64,000 bases of DNA from Psychromonas aquimarina ATCC BAA-1526 (GTDB lineage Bacteria; Pseudomonadota; Gammaproteobacteria; Enterobacterales; Psychromonadaceae), in assembly GCF_000428725.1 (NCBI RefSeq), contig NZ_AUAM01000011.1, positions 1 to 64,000 of the forward strand, written 5' to 3'. A program made the translations under genes and the position numbers. The notes under the pieces were generated by a model. That model had not been told where the DNA came from, did no database searches, and worked only from the letters and a program-made list of their open reading frames with translations. Below, piece after piece: positions 37,571-46,132 of the stretch (the stretch's first letter is position 1; each line of letters begins with the position of its first letter).

Positions 37571-39343
37571 ATGCCGCCGCTTCACATCAGTATTAGTATT
37601 ACTGTTTTTTTATTAGTCGCTTTATCTATCACTGCTTTTCATTTAATAAACATGAAACGAAAGTATCGAGATCTCAGGCAGACCCACCGCCATCTTCACT
37701 CTCTGATAAGCCATATTCCGGATCTAATCTGGCTTAAAGATAAACAGTCACGCTTTTTATTAGTCAATAAACAATTTTCCAGAGCATTTTCTATACCTGA
37801 ACAACAGATTTTAGGCAAAACTGACTTTGATATCTGTGACGACCAAACGCAGGCAATGGCTTATTATGAGGATGATCTGAAAACCCTGAGAGAAAAACAG
37901 ATGGTCCGTACCGAGGAGCTGATAACAGGCTCCGACGGCTGCGCGGCCTGGTCTGAAACCATCAAGGTACCGATTTTTGATGAACACAATCAGGTCGTCG
38001 GCACCGCAGGAATAGCCAGAGATATCAGTAAACGCAAAAAAGCCGAACGACAGATGCTCTACCTTGCCTACCACGACGACTTAACCGACCTGCCTAATCG
38101 AATCTCTTTTACCCGCCAGATAAGCAAAGCGCTGCAGCAGCCGGAGTCTCATGTAGCAGTAATTCTGCTCGGCCTGAACCATTTTAAAACCCTCAATGAC
38201 AGCTTAGGCCATGCATGCGGCGATCAGGTACTTATTGAAATCTCCAGGCGCTTAAAAACATTAATTGACGAGCATACTATTGTCGCCCGCTACAGCGGTG
38301 ATGAATTTATTATATCGCATCAGTATTACAAGCAGGATAACTCTCTAGAAAGGTTACAAACCTTACTGCTGCAGCAGTTTGAAAGCCCGGTAATTCTTGA
38401 AGAACTAAATTATAACCTCAGCGCCAGCTTCGGGATTGCAGTCGCTCCCGATGACGGCCACAGTTGTGAAACACTGTTAAAAAATGCAGACCTGGCCATG
38501 TATCAAAGCAAAATAAATAAACATAAACATTGTGTTTATTTTGTACAGGAATTTGCCGATCAGCTGCTGTATAAAATGAAACTGGGCAATCAGCTCCATC
38601 AGGCAATGAAAAACCAGGAGTTCAGTCTGGTTTATCAGCCGAAAATGAATTCAAAAACAAATACCTTAGTTGGACTAGAATCCCTTCTGCGCTGGAAAAC
38701 AGCTGATCATAGCTGGATTTCTCCTGCTGACTTTATTCCTGTAGCAGAGCAGAATGGTTTTATTATTGAGCTGGGAGGCTGGATAATTAAAAGCGTACTG
38801 CGTCAGATCCGCATATGGCTGGATCAAGGTTTACAGGTACCTCCAGTATCAATTAACGTATCAGCTGTGCAGCTCAAGCAGCCGCATTTTACTGATTACC
38901 TGTTTCAGCAGCTGCAGCGCTACCAGATCCCCGGTGATTTATTAGAGATAGAACTCACCGAAGGCGTACTTATGGAAAATATAGAAGAAACCATCGAACT
39001 GCTTAATAAAATGCGCCGCAGAGCTATCCGGATCAGTATTGATGACTTCGGTACAGGTTATTCAAGCTTGTCTTATCTGCCGCAGCTGCCGATCGACACC
39101 TTAAAAATAGACAGGACATTTATTACCAACCTGCACCTTAACTCAGATAATCAGAAAATTGTAAAAACAATTGTTCATCTCGCCGCCAACTTTAATTTAT
39201 CGGTTATAGCAGAAGGAGTTGAAACAAAAGAGGAACTGGAAGAGACAATAAACTGCCAGATAGACCATATTCAGGGGTACTTTTATTCACGTCCGTTAAC
39301 GACGGCTGAATTAGAGGAAAAATATTTAACACCGCGGCCATAA
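37571..39343 (+). CDS. PAS-GGDEF-EAL cyclic-di-GMP protein
   Basis: 590 aa. One N-terminal span (about 5-27), a PAS domain (about 45-155; HIPDLIWLKDKQSRFLLVNKQF), a GGDEF domain (about 165-330) whose active motif is SGDEF (242-246), and an EAL domain (about 345-585) whose signature is ESL (370-372) with the catalytic glutamate kept. The later EAL motifs ELTEGV, DDFGTGYSSLSYL and KIDRTF are intact. A phosphodiesterase is likely; the changed GGDEF may be regulatory or still active. The gene follows a MITE-like element and ends only 7 nt from the convergent channel gene. Confidence 0.9.
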   Translation: MPPLHISISITVFLLVALSITAFHLINMKRKYRDLRQTHRHLHSLISHIPDLIWLKDKQSRFLLVNKQFSRAFSIPEQQILGKTDFDICDDQTQAMAYYEDDLKTLREKQMVRTEELITGSDGCAAWSETIKVPIFDEHNQVVGTAGIARDISKRKKAERQMLYLAYHDDLTDLPNRISFTRQISKALQQPESHVAVILLGLNHFKTLNDSLGHACGDQVLIEISRRLKTLIDEHTIVARYSGDEFIISHQYYKQDNSLERLQTLLLQQFESPVILEELNYNLSASFGIAVAPDDGHSCETLLKNADLAMYQSKINKHKHCVYFVQEFADQLLYKMKLGNQLHQAMKNQEFSLVYQPKMNSKTNTLVGLESLLRWKTADHSWISPADFIPVAEQNGFIIELGGWIIKSVLRQIRIWLDQGLQVPPVSINVSAVQLKQPHFTDYLFQQLQRYQIPGDLLEIELTEGVLMENIEETIELLNKMRRRAIRISIDDFGTGYSSLSYLPQLPIDTLKIDRTFITNLHLNSDNQKIVKTIVHLAANFNLSVIAEGVETKEELEETINCQIDHIQGYFYSRPLTTAELEEKYLTPRP

Positions 39344-39350
39344 AAGAAAC

Positions 39351-40598
39351 TTAAGCTGATTCAGGCTTTTCTGTTAACGGAGCCTTAGCAGCAACAACAA
39401 TAAATCTTGCTCCCTGGCCGCCCGCCTGAATAAAATGGCTTTCTCCAGCTAGTATCAGGTGGGTATCTCCCGGGTTTATTGTCTGCTTAGTAATTTCCCC
39501 ATTATTACCAATAAGTTCAATAAACAACTGCCCCTGGAGCAGATAATAGATCTCTTCCGTATCCAGATGCGCATGTAAACCAACACTGGCATTAGGCTCT
39601 AAACTGGAATCCATAAACAGTTCAATACTGCTCTGCAGCAGCTGTTCCTGTTTATCCGGCTGCTCGTTATACAGCCACCTGCCGATTAACTTACCAGCCC
39701 CCTGCCGTCCCGATGATGCCTGTGGATTATTATGAGCCGGCTCATAGAGTACATTTGCAATGCCCTCTTTTATCTTAAAGCGCCGCCAGTTTTCATCTGC
39801 CTGAGCTTTATAAACCGGGAAGTTACCATGATGGAATTCCTCTTCTGTTAAAACAGCTGCATGTTCACCATCAGGTTTCGCCTGCTCGAGAGGCTCCTGT
39901 AAACGTGTCTGTGACAATGCCGTCGCAATTAACCCCGTTGGTACCGCCACTATTCCGAGCCCGACCAGCAGAACAAAGAAAGTAAAAATTTTACCGCCCA
40001 TAGTAACCGGGAACATATCACCGTAACCAACCGTGGTCAGCGTAGTCAGCGCCCACCATAAGCTGTGGAATATCGACTTAAACAACTCCGGCTGCTGTTT
40101 ATGTTCAAAATAATAAATCCCCACAGCAGACAGATAAAACATAATCAGTGCAACAAAAGCAAACAGCAGCAGCTCCTCTTTTACCAGTATAAATGCGCGG
40201 TACAACCGGTTTAACGCTTTACTGTATTTAAACAGCTTTAAAATACGCAGCAGCCTTAACAAACGTACAATCCGCACTGAACGCAGATCCACACCGGGAA
40301 TGAAATAGAAGGGGACAATAGCAGCCAGATCCACCATGCCGTAAAAACTAAAAATATAAGATGATTTTTTATCGGCGGCATAAATACGTAAAGCATATTC
40401 AAGCGTAAAAATAAGCACGGTAATTATTTCAATGCGCTTTAAAACAACAAGCGTTGTCTGCGATAAATCCGGCAGAGTATCCATTGAGAAGGTCACTAAA
40501 GAAACCAGGATTAACCCTTGAATAACAAAAGCAAAAATTCTGCCGTAACGGGAATCTGTATCGTGCAGTAAAGAGCTGAGAAATGCTTTATGAGACAA
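39351..40598 (-). CDS. Voltage-gated potassium channel fused to a cupin domain
   Basis: 415 aa. Six-span channel (about 20-235) with an S4-type helix RSVRIVRLLRLLRILKLFKY (arginine every third residue), pore helix and selectivity filter TTLTTVGYGD, then S6. After a linker comes a C-terminal cupin (about 310-405) with HAHLDTEEIYYLLQG, the metal-binding cupin motif 1, and PGDTHLILAGESHFIQAG, motif 2. The channel half is Kv-like; the cupin may bind a metal or small ligand and gate the channel. The fusion of these two parts in one frame is unusual. Confidence 0.88.
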   Translation of the reverse strand: MSHKAFLSSLLHDTDSRYGRIFAFVIQGLILVSLVTFSMDTLPDLSQTTLVVLKRIEIITVLIFTLEYALRIYAADKKSSYIFSFYGMVDLAAIVPFYFIPGVDLRSVRIVRLLRLLRILKLFKYSKALNRLYRAFILVKEELLLFAFVALIMFYLSAVGIYYFEHKQQPELFKSIFHSLWWALTTLTTVGYGDMFPVTMGGKIFTFFVLLVGLGIVAVPTGLIATALSQTRLQEPLEQAKPDGEHAAVLTEEEFHHGNFPVYKAQADENWRRFKIKEGIANVLYEPAHNNPQASSGRQGAGKLIGRWLYNEQPDKQEQLLQSSIELFMDSSLEPNASVGLHAHLDTEEIYYLLQGQLFIELIGNNGEITKQTINPGDTHLILAGESHFIQAGGQGARFIVVAAKAPLTEKPESA

Positions 40599-40782
40599 GT
40601 TAAACTCCTTTTATTATCACCCTGAAGAATAAAAACAGAGTATAAAGCAGCTCAGATTCAATTGTTAAAATCTTTCTGAAGCAGTGATCTGTAACAATGA
40701 AGATCAGGGTGTTTATATAAAGAAAATATTCATTTATATGCGCTGTCATAAAATATTCACAGTTTATCCCTATTCTTAAAAT

Positions 40783-40809
40783 CTTTAAAAACCTTAAAAA
40801 CCTTAAAAA
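40783..40809 (+). repeat. Three tandem 9-bp repeats before the pyrophosphatase gene
   Basis: CTTTAAAAA, CCTTAAAAA, CCTTAAAAA in direct tandem, ending 10 nt before the start codon at 40820. Copy number changes would alter the leader or promoter spacing. Confidence 0.6.
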
Positions 40810-40819
40810 CGGATAAACC

Positions 40820-41833
40820 ATGAAATTTTCTTATGCATTATTATCTCTAGCATTTATCAGCACAAGCAGCAGTGCTTTTGAATTAAATGACCCGCAAAAA
40901 AACAATACACAGAATTTAATATGGACAGGTCATCTCAGCCCCGATACAGACAGCATGACAGCTGCAATAGCGGCGGCTCATATCTACGGTGGTACAGCGG
41001 TAGTGCCGCAGAAAATTAATCCGGAAAGTCGTTTTGTACTTGAATACTGCCAGGCTGAAACACCACTGCAGTTAGATGACTTTACGGGTAAACAAGTCGG
41101 TCTAGTTGATTTTAATCAGAAAACCCAGCTCCACAAAACGATTGATCCGAGCAGTATTACAGCAATTATTGATCATCATGCGATCGGCGGCAGCCCGGTA
41201 AATTTAGCACAGGTCGCGGCTGTTGATATCCGCCCCTGGGGATCAGCCGCGACAATTCTTGCAGACCGGGCTGCATCATTAAGTATCAGCCTGCCGCAGC
41301 AGGCTGCCTGTACAACCTTAGCCGGTATTTTATCGGATACCCTAGTCTTACAGTCAGCAACAACAACCCGGTATGATCGCGATTATGCACTTAAATTAGC
41401 CGAACAAGCCGGCATTAGTGATTTTCACTCCTTCGGCGAACAGATGCTGATCGCTAAATCGGATTTAAGTGGAACGGATGCTGCTGCTATTCTGACTATG
41501 GACTACAAAACTTTTGAATATGCAGGTAAAAAAGTCGGTATCGGCGTCGCAGAAACATTAACTGCTGAGCAGTTAACAGACAGAAAAGATGAATTTATAA
41601 CTGCTATGCAGGTTTATAAAAAAGCCAATAACCTAGACCATCTATTCTTTTCAGTTACCGATACCAAGAATAAACAAGCCAACCTGCTGTGGATTGATAA
41701 GGCAGATGCCGCTCTTGCCCGGGCTGCTTTTCAAGGCCAGGATGCAGACGGCTGGTTAGTGCTTAAGAATGTAACATCACGCAAGCGTCAAATAGGTCCG
41801 GCAATACAACGGGCTGTTGAGGCAGCTAATTAA
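40820..41833 (+). CDS. Exported family II (manganese-type) inorganic pyrophosphatase-like protein
   Basis: 337 aa. The N-terminus is a signal peptide (hydrophobic core, cut near SSA-FEL), absent from ordinary cytosolic family II enzymes. The DHH-superfamily motifs follow: GHLSPDTDS (H38, D42, D44), VDFNQ (D96) in place of VDHNE, IIDHH (D117-H119), GILSDTLVL (D172), and the C-terminal SRKRQIGP (320-327), counterpart of the SRKKQ motif. All expected metal-ligand positions are kept. It should split pyrophosphate, but outside the cytoplasm. Substrate preference may differ, given the altered second motif. Confidence 0.85.
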   Translation: MKFSYALLSLAFISTSSSAFELNDPQKNNTQNLIWTGHLSPDTDSMTAAIAAAHIYGGTAVVPQKINPESRFVLEYCQAETPLQLDDFTGKQVGLVDFNQKTQLHKTIDPSSITAIIDHHAIGGSPVNLAQVAAVDIRPWGSAATILADRAASLSISLPQQAACTTLAGILSDTLVLQSATTTRYDRDYALKLAEQAGISDFHSFGEQMLIAKSDLSGTDAAAILTMDYKTFEYAGKKVGIGVAETLTAEQLTDRKDEFITAMQVYKKANNLDHLFFSVTDTKNKQANLLWIDKADAALARAAFQGQDADGWLVLKNVTSRKRQIGPAIQRAVEAAN

Positions 41834-41844
41834 CAGCAGGAACA

Positions 41845-41870
41845 AAAAGGAGACTTAACTGTCTCCTTTT
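41845..41870. terminator. Bidirectional terminator
   Basis: AAAAGGAGAC and GTCTCCTTTT form a perfect 10-bp stem with a 6-nt loop and T/A runs, between the convergent pyrophosphatase and M48 protease genes. Confidence 0.88.
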
Positions 41871-41883
41871 CAACCGTTAACAG

Positions 41884-42909
41884 TTAACTATTAATAATAA
41901 GCACAGCGGCTTTGTTATCTGAGACTCTCTGCACAGAGGCCCCGTTACGACTGTCGACATAATCAACTACCTGTTCATTCACCGGATTCATCGGCGCGTA
42001 CGCCTGAACGTCATCAGCATATTTCTGGTAAGCAGGTATTGCAACGGCGGCCAGTATGCCGATAATAGCGGCAACTATAATTAAACCGCCGGCTCCCGAG
42101 GCCCCCATCCCGAAACGTGGAATAAACAAAGAAAGCAGCCAGGCAGCGGCATGGCGAGAAGGATGTTTAATCTCTTCGCCTTTACTTAAAGCAAGGGCTG
42201 CAGCCATACGTTTAGTAAGCCACGGGTAATCACTGTTTAATTCATTAAATGACATCCAAAAACCGCTGGTTTCATTTATCTGGCTAAGATAAGCCTGCAG
42301 ATTAATCGACTGCCACCTTGTATCACCAGCAGCCATAGCTGCGATCGCCGCCTTAATATCATCTTCACACTGACAGCAGGCAACACCATAACGATCACAG
42401 GTGTATTCCTGTGCACGGTAAAGTGCCGAACCGATAACAGGTAATATAGAAGCCGGCATAATAAATGCGCGTCGTGATAAATGCTTTCTGTGGATATGAC
42501 CTAATTCATGGCCGATATAAAAATCTAATGCTCCCGGCTGCTGCTCTAATGCGTCAATAACATCGGTAAATAAAACCACAAAATGACGGCCTAAAAATTT
42601 AGTTGCTAAGGCATTAAAATAACCTGTTCTTAACAGATAGGCTTCCGGAATTTCACTTAAGCCGACTTTTGTACATCCCTCAACTAACTTTTTATATAAA
42701 TCAGGATACTGCTGTTCACTTATTTTTACACCGGCCCCCTTAAGATGTGAAATAAATGCAGAGTGGGCAAATAAGAAAAACAGATACGCTGTCAGCAGGT
42801 AAATAAATACCAGGCCGAAGGTACCTATGGTCAGCATAAGCCAGAATACTGCAGATAAAACAGCTGCAGTAATAAAAAGAGGTTTTTCATGCTTATAAAT
42901 TAGTTCCAT
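41884..42909 (-). CDS. M48-family membrane metalloprotease with a pilin-like segment
   Basis: 341 aa. Two N-terminal spans (about 10-50), then the HELGH zinc motif (134-138) with the downstream glutamate ligand in QEYTCDRYG (E168), as in HtpX-type M48 proteases. The C-terminal region holds a third hydrophobic stretch, about 274-297 (IVAAIIGILAAVAIPAYQKY), which copies the N-terminal helix of type IV pilins but without a prepilin cleavage context. It probably faces the periplasm or membrane and degrades damaged membrane proteins. The gene stands alone. Confidence 0.85.
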   Translation of the reverse strand: MELIYKHEKPLFITAAVLSAVFWLMLTIGTFGLVFIYLLTAYLFFLFAHSAFISHLKGAGVKISEQQYPDLYKKLVEGCTKVGLSEIPEAYLLRTGYFNALATKFLGRHFVVLFTDVIDALEQQPGALDFYIGHELGHIHRKHLSRRAFIMPASILPVIGSALYRAQEYTCDRYGVACCQCEDDIKAAIAAMAAGDTRWQSINLQAYLSQINETSGFWMSFNELNSDYPWLTKRMAAALALSKGEEIKHPSRHAAAWLLSLFIPRFGMGASGAGGLIIVAAIIGILAAVAIPAYQKYADDVQAYAPMNPVNEQVVDYVDSRNGASVQRVSDNKAAVLIINS

Positions 42910-43200
42910 TAATTTATCCTTAAGTAATTTTACTGGTTATAAACATAAGGGCCGAATCAAACCAATAACGACTAGGCTCCTTAAATAGAAAGTCACATCA
43001 CTATAATATCAATAAAACAGCTTTTATTAAGCACTGCAAATCACATTAATAAACAAAGTCTTAAGGAAGATATTTACCCTCATAATATTCAAGCAAGTAA
43101 TTGATTAACAGCATTGCATGAAATTGTTATTATCAGCAGTCAAACTGTGCTTAAAACTATACCGTGCCTACTAAATAGAAATTTAACTCAAGGAAATACA
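42910..43200. other. Divergent promoter region of the M48 and HAD genes
   Basis: 291 nt, AT-rich, with a clear ribosome site (CAAGGAAATACA) before the HAD gene. The frame of that gene is open upstream to 43114 but without start signals. No repeat or RNA seen. Confidence 0.45.
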
Positions 43201-43857
43201 ATGAATTACCAAGCAGCCGTTTTTGATATGGACGGCCTTCTTTTAGATACCGAAAAAGTCTGCATGCAGGCGTTTCGGGAAGCCTGTGAGTTTTTATCGC
43301 TGCCTATGTTAGAAGATGTATATTTAGGCATTATCGGCAGCAATGCGGCAGGTATTGAACAAGTGCTGCGAAACGGTTACGGCCCTGAACTTGATTATGA
43401 AACACTGCGTCACGAATGGATGAAACGTTATCATCCTATTGTTGAACATCAGGCTATTCCGGTAAAAGCCGGCGTAATTGATTTATTAACCTGGTTAAAA
43501 TCACAATCTATTCCTGCTGCAGTGGCAACATCAACCCCAAGAGAGCTGGCTAAAACCAAGCTGAAGCTAGCGGGTTTACTGGATTACTTTGAACACCTTA
43601 GTACCGGCTGTGAAGTTAAAAACGGCAAGCCCGATCCGGAAATATTTCTGCTGGCGGCCGAGCGCTTAAATGTTCGACCGGAAAATTGTTTAGCTTTTGA
43701 AGATTCAAGCAACGGAGTACGCTCAGGGGTCGCGGCCGGCATGCAGGTTTATCAGGTGCCTGATCTGGTAAAACCTTGTGCAGATGTAATTGCACTGGGC
43801 CATAATATCAGCGGTTCTTTATCAGATGTTTTAACTCAGCTGCAGGCGGCAGAATAA
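43201..43857 (+). CDS. HAD-superfamily sugar-phosphatase/phosphoglucomutase-like enzyme
   Basis: 218 aa. HAD motifs: FDMDGLLLDTE (motif I, nucleophile and acid aspartates, about 8-18), ATSTPRE (motif II), K at about 139 in the CEVKNGKPDPEIFLLAA stretch (motif III) and FEDSSNGVRSG (motif IV). The C1 cap places it in the beta-phosphoglucomutase/YniC/GPH group. Hydrolysis of a small sugar phosphate is most likely; the natural substrate cannot be read from the sequence. Start ATG 43201 chosen because AAGGA lies just upstream and the family N-terminus begins there. Confidence 0.88.
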   Translation: MNYQAAVFDMDGLLLDTEKVCMQAFREACEFLSLPMLEDVYLGIIGSNAAGIEQVLRNGYGPELDYETLRHEWMKRYHPIVEHQAIPVKAGVIDLLTWLKSQSIPAAVATSTPRELAKTKLKLAGLLDYFEHLSTGCEVKNGKPDPEIFLLAAERLNVRPENCLAFEDSSNGVRSGVAAGMQVYQVPDLVKPCADVIALGHNISGSLSDVLTQLQAAE

Positions 43858-43869
43858 AATGCGAGTTTT

Positions 43870-45738
43870 TTATGCCACGGAACCAGCGCACTTAACTGTG
43901 CGTTCCGCTGTTAATTTATGCACTGGGCAGGCTGGCTCAGAGAACTGATTATTAATCTGCCAGAATGACTCTTTAACAGACATAAAAGCATCAATAATAC
44001 GCGGATCAAAATGACTGCCCCGCCCTGCTGAAATAATTTTTTCGGTCTCCTGTCGGCCAAACGCTTTTTTATAAACACGGCGGCTGGAGAGCGCATCAAA
44101 AACATCTGCCACTGCCATGATCCGTGCGGCAATGGGGATCTGATCGGCTGCCAGACCTTCAGGATAGCCGCTTCCATCCCACTTTTCATGATGATAATGA
44201 GCAATATCACGAGCAAACTGTAAAAAAGTCGGCCCGTTAACCTGCTGAAGCTCTGAGGTAAGGGTCAGGATAGAAGACTCAATTGCTTTGCTGCCGTAAA
44301 CGGTATGCTGCTGCATAATTTCAAATTCTTTATTACTCAACTTTCCTGGTTTCAAAAGTATTTCATCGGGGATACCAACTTTACCGATATCATGCAGCGG
44401 GGCTGATTTATACAATAATTCGATCGCATCATTGTTTAGAAATTCTGAAAAATCCGGGTGGCTGCGCAGCTCAGCAGCCAGCAGACGCACATAATTCTGC
44501 GTCCGCCTCAAATGCAGACCCGTTTCGTTATCACGTGTCTCGGCCAGCGCTGCCATACTCAGGATAGTGACACTTTTAGTCACCTCCAGCTCTCTGGTAC
44601 GCTCCTTGACCCGGCGCTCTAAAGAGTGATTAAGTTTTTTGAGTTTCAATTCTGCGGCTTTTCTGCCGGTCGATGCTCTCGCCCATATATAAATAAGGAT
44701 TAAACCCAGCGGGTAAATCACTAAAATTGGATAAAGAAATTTAACCTTAGTAAACAGAAAGGCGGGAGTATAATCCCAAACGGTATTAACGATCACAATC
44801 TTCCATTCATCCAGGAAATGATCTCTATTTGCAACCTTTTCATGAACATTAACAACCGGATGTACGCTTGCAAAAGAAAATCGTCCATTCTTCCAGTTGA
44901 TAATCCCCTGCTCCATAAGCTTTATCTGCCGCCAGACCTCCGGATACAGTGCGCTGAAACTCTGCTGATGATCCAGTATAAATCCCCATTCACGTGAGGC
45001 ATCTTCACTGGACAGCCAGAAACCTTCATTGTTAAGCAGAGCAGCCTCTCCCGGCGCAACAGCCATCTGTTTACGAAATGTATCAAGAAACAGGCGTCCG
45101 AAATAATTTAAAACTACCACTCCTTTAAGTTCTCCGGCCTGATTACGCACGGGTTTAGCAAATCGAATCATCGGCTTGCGGGGCATTTCAACTCTGCCCT
45201 GCTCAATATTGAGATCCAAAGGCGAAATATACAGTTTGTCATTGTTTATAGAGGCGCTCTTCAGGAAATAATAACGATTAGACTTATCCTGCAGCTGCTC
45301 TGCAGGAACAACCAAAGGTTCACCGTTTTTATAATCGATCCGCACCAGCTCCCTGCCGCCTGGACCAAGCAGGCGGACCTGATCATAAAGGTGCGCAGTA
45401 TCTGCTAAATTAAAAAATTCCAGTTTAAGGCGTTCGCGTGTATCGGCATTATTTTCACCAATAAACGCCTTCATAGACTCACTATTTACCAAAAACTCCA
45501 ACTGAGAAATAACCGTATCAAAATCGCGCTGCGCCAGACGAGAACCGACCTCAATAGCAGCCTGAACTCTACTCTGCTGCTGCACCTGCTCAACATTCAT
45601 AAACAGTATATTAACCAGTATAAAAGCGAGAATATTGATAACAGTAAAAGGAATAAACAGAATAATAAATGACTTCCACACCTGCTTTTTATGAGCACCT
45701 GAAAGCTCTTTATTATTTTTTTTATGAAAAATAGCCAC
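43870..45738 (-). CDS. HD-GYP cyclic-di-GMP phosphodiesterase with periplasmic sensor
   Basis: 622 aa from GTG 45738 (TGGAG seven bases before); an upstream ATG at 45777 is less likely. First span about 22-45, a periplasmic dCACHE-like sensor (about 50-315; YYFLKSASINNDKLYISPLDLN), second span (about 328-350), a coiled linker, and an HD-GYP domain (about 385-600) with LHDIGKVGIPDEIL and HHEKWDGSGYPEGL. It breaks down c-di-GMP in response to an external ligand. With the PAS-GGDEF-EAL gene this gives two c-di-GMP proteins within 9 kb. Confidence 0.93.
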   Translation of the reverse strand: MAIFHKKNNKELSGAHKKQVWKSFIILFIPFTVINILAFILVNILFMNVEQVQQQSRVQAAIEVGSRLAQRDFDTVISQLEFLVNSESMKAFIGENNADTRERLKLEFFNLADTAHLYDQVRLLGPGGRELVRIDYKNGEPLVVPAEQLQDKSNRYYFLKSASINNDKLYISPLDLNIEQGRVEMPRKPMIRFAKPVRNQAGELKGVVVLNYFGRLFLDTFRKQMAVAPGEAALLNNEGFWLSSEDASREWGFILDHQQSFSALYPEVWRQIKLMEQGIINWKNGRFSFASVHPVVNVHEKVANRDHFLDEWKIVIVNTVWDYTPAFLFTKVKFLYPILVIYPLGLILIYIWARASTGRKAAELKLKKLNHSLERRVKERTRELEVTKSVTILSMAALAETRDNETGLHLRRTQNYVRLLAAELRSHPDFSEFLNNDAIELLYKSAPLHDIGKVGIPDEILLKPGKLSNKEFEIMQQHTVYGSKAIESSILTLTSELQQVNGPTFLQFARDIAHYHHEKWDGSGYPEGLAADQIPIAARIMAVADVFDALSSRRVYKKAFGRQETEKIISAGRGSHFDPRIIDAFMSVKESFWQINNQFSEPACPVHKLTAERTVKCAGSVA

Positions 45739-46132
45739 GGGTTTTCTCCAAATAATGATCAATGTACATATATACATACACAGCCAACTGACAATTACTT
45801 GATCACATTTTGAACTTTAGTTCAGAGACATGTTTTTATCCAATACGACTTAGTTATGAAGACAAATACCTATCAATAATTACAGCATAAGCATAACGAC
45901 AGATTCTGCCGGATCAGAGAAAAGTTGAGCCGTACACCATTATTATCCCCGCGAAAACCTGCGGCATCTTCAATGTGATCAATGTCATTGATATTACCTT
46001 CAGTTATAGATAGTTTGTGATTTCGTTATATCTGCAGCAGATAACAGCATAAAACGCGGCTCCTGACTAACCGTCTGGAGTTCTTGTTAGACCCGTCGGT
46101 AAGATGATTTTTTATGGTTAGAGGGATGAATT
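45739..46132. other. Divergent control region of the HD-GYP and amylase genes
   Basis: 394 nt. It holds one CRP-like site (TGTGA 45974-45978, six bases, TCATT) with a good left half and partial right half, plausible for catabolite control of the amylase. No gene or repeat seen. Confidence 0.4.

Noticed and set aside
40600-40821. 73-codon minus-strand frame between the channel and pyrophosphatase genes
   Set aside because: Covers the divergent promoter region and the 9-bp repeats; no start signal; translated repeats give only a low-complexity peptide.
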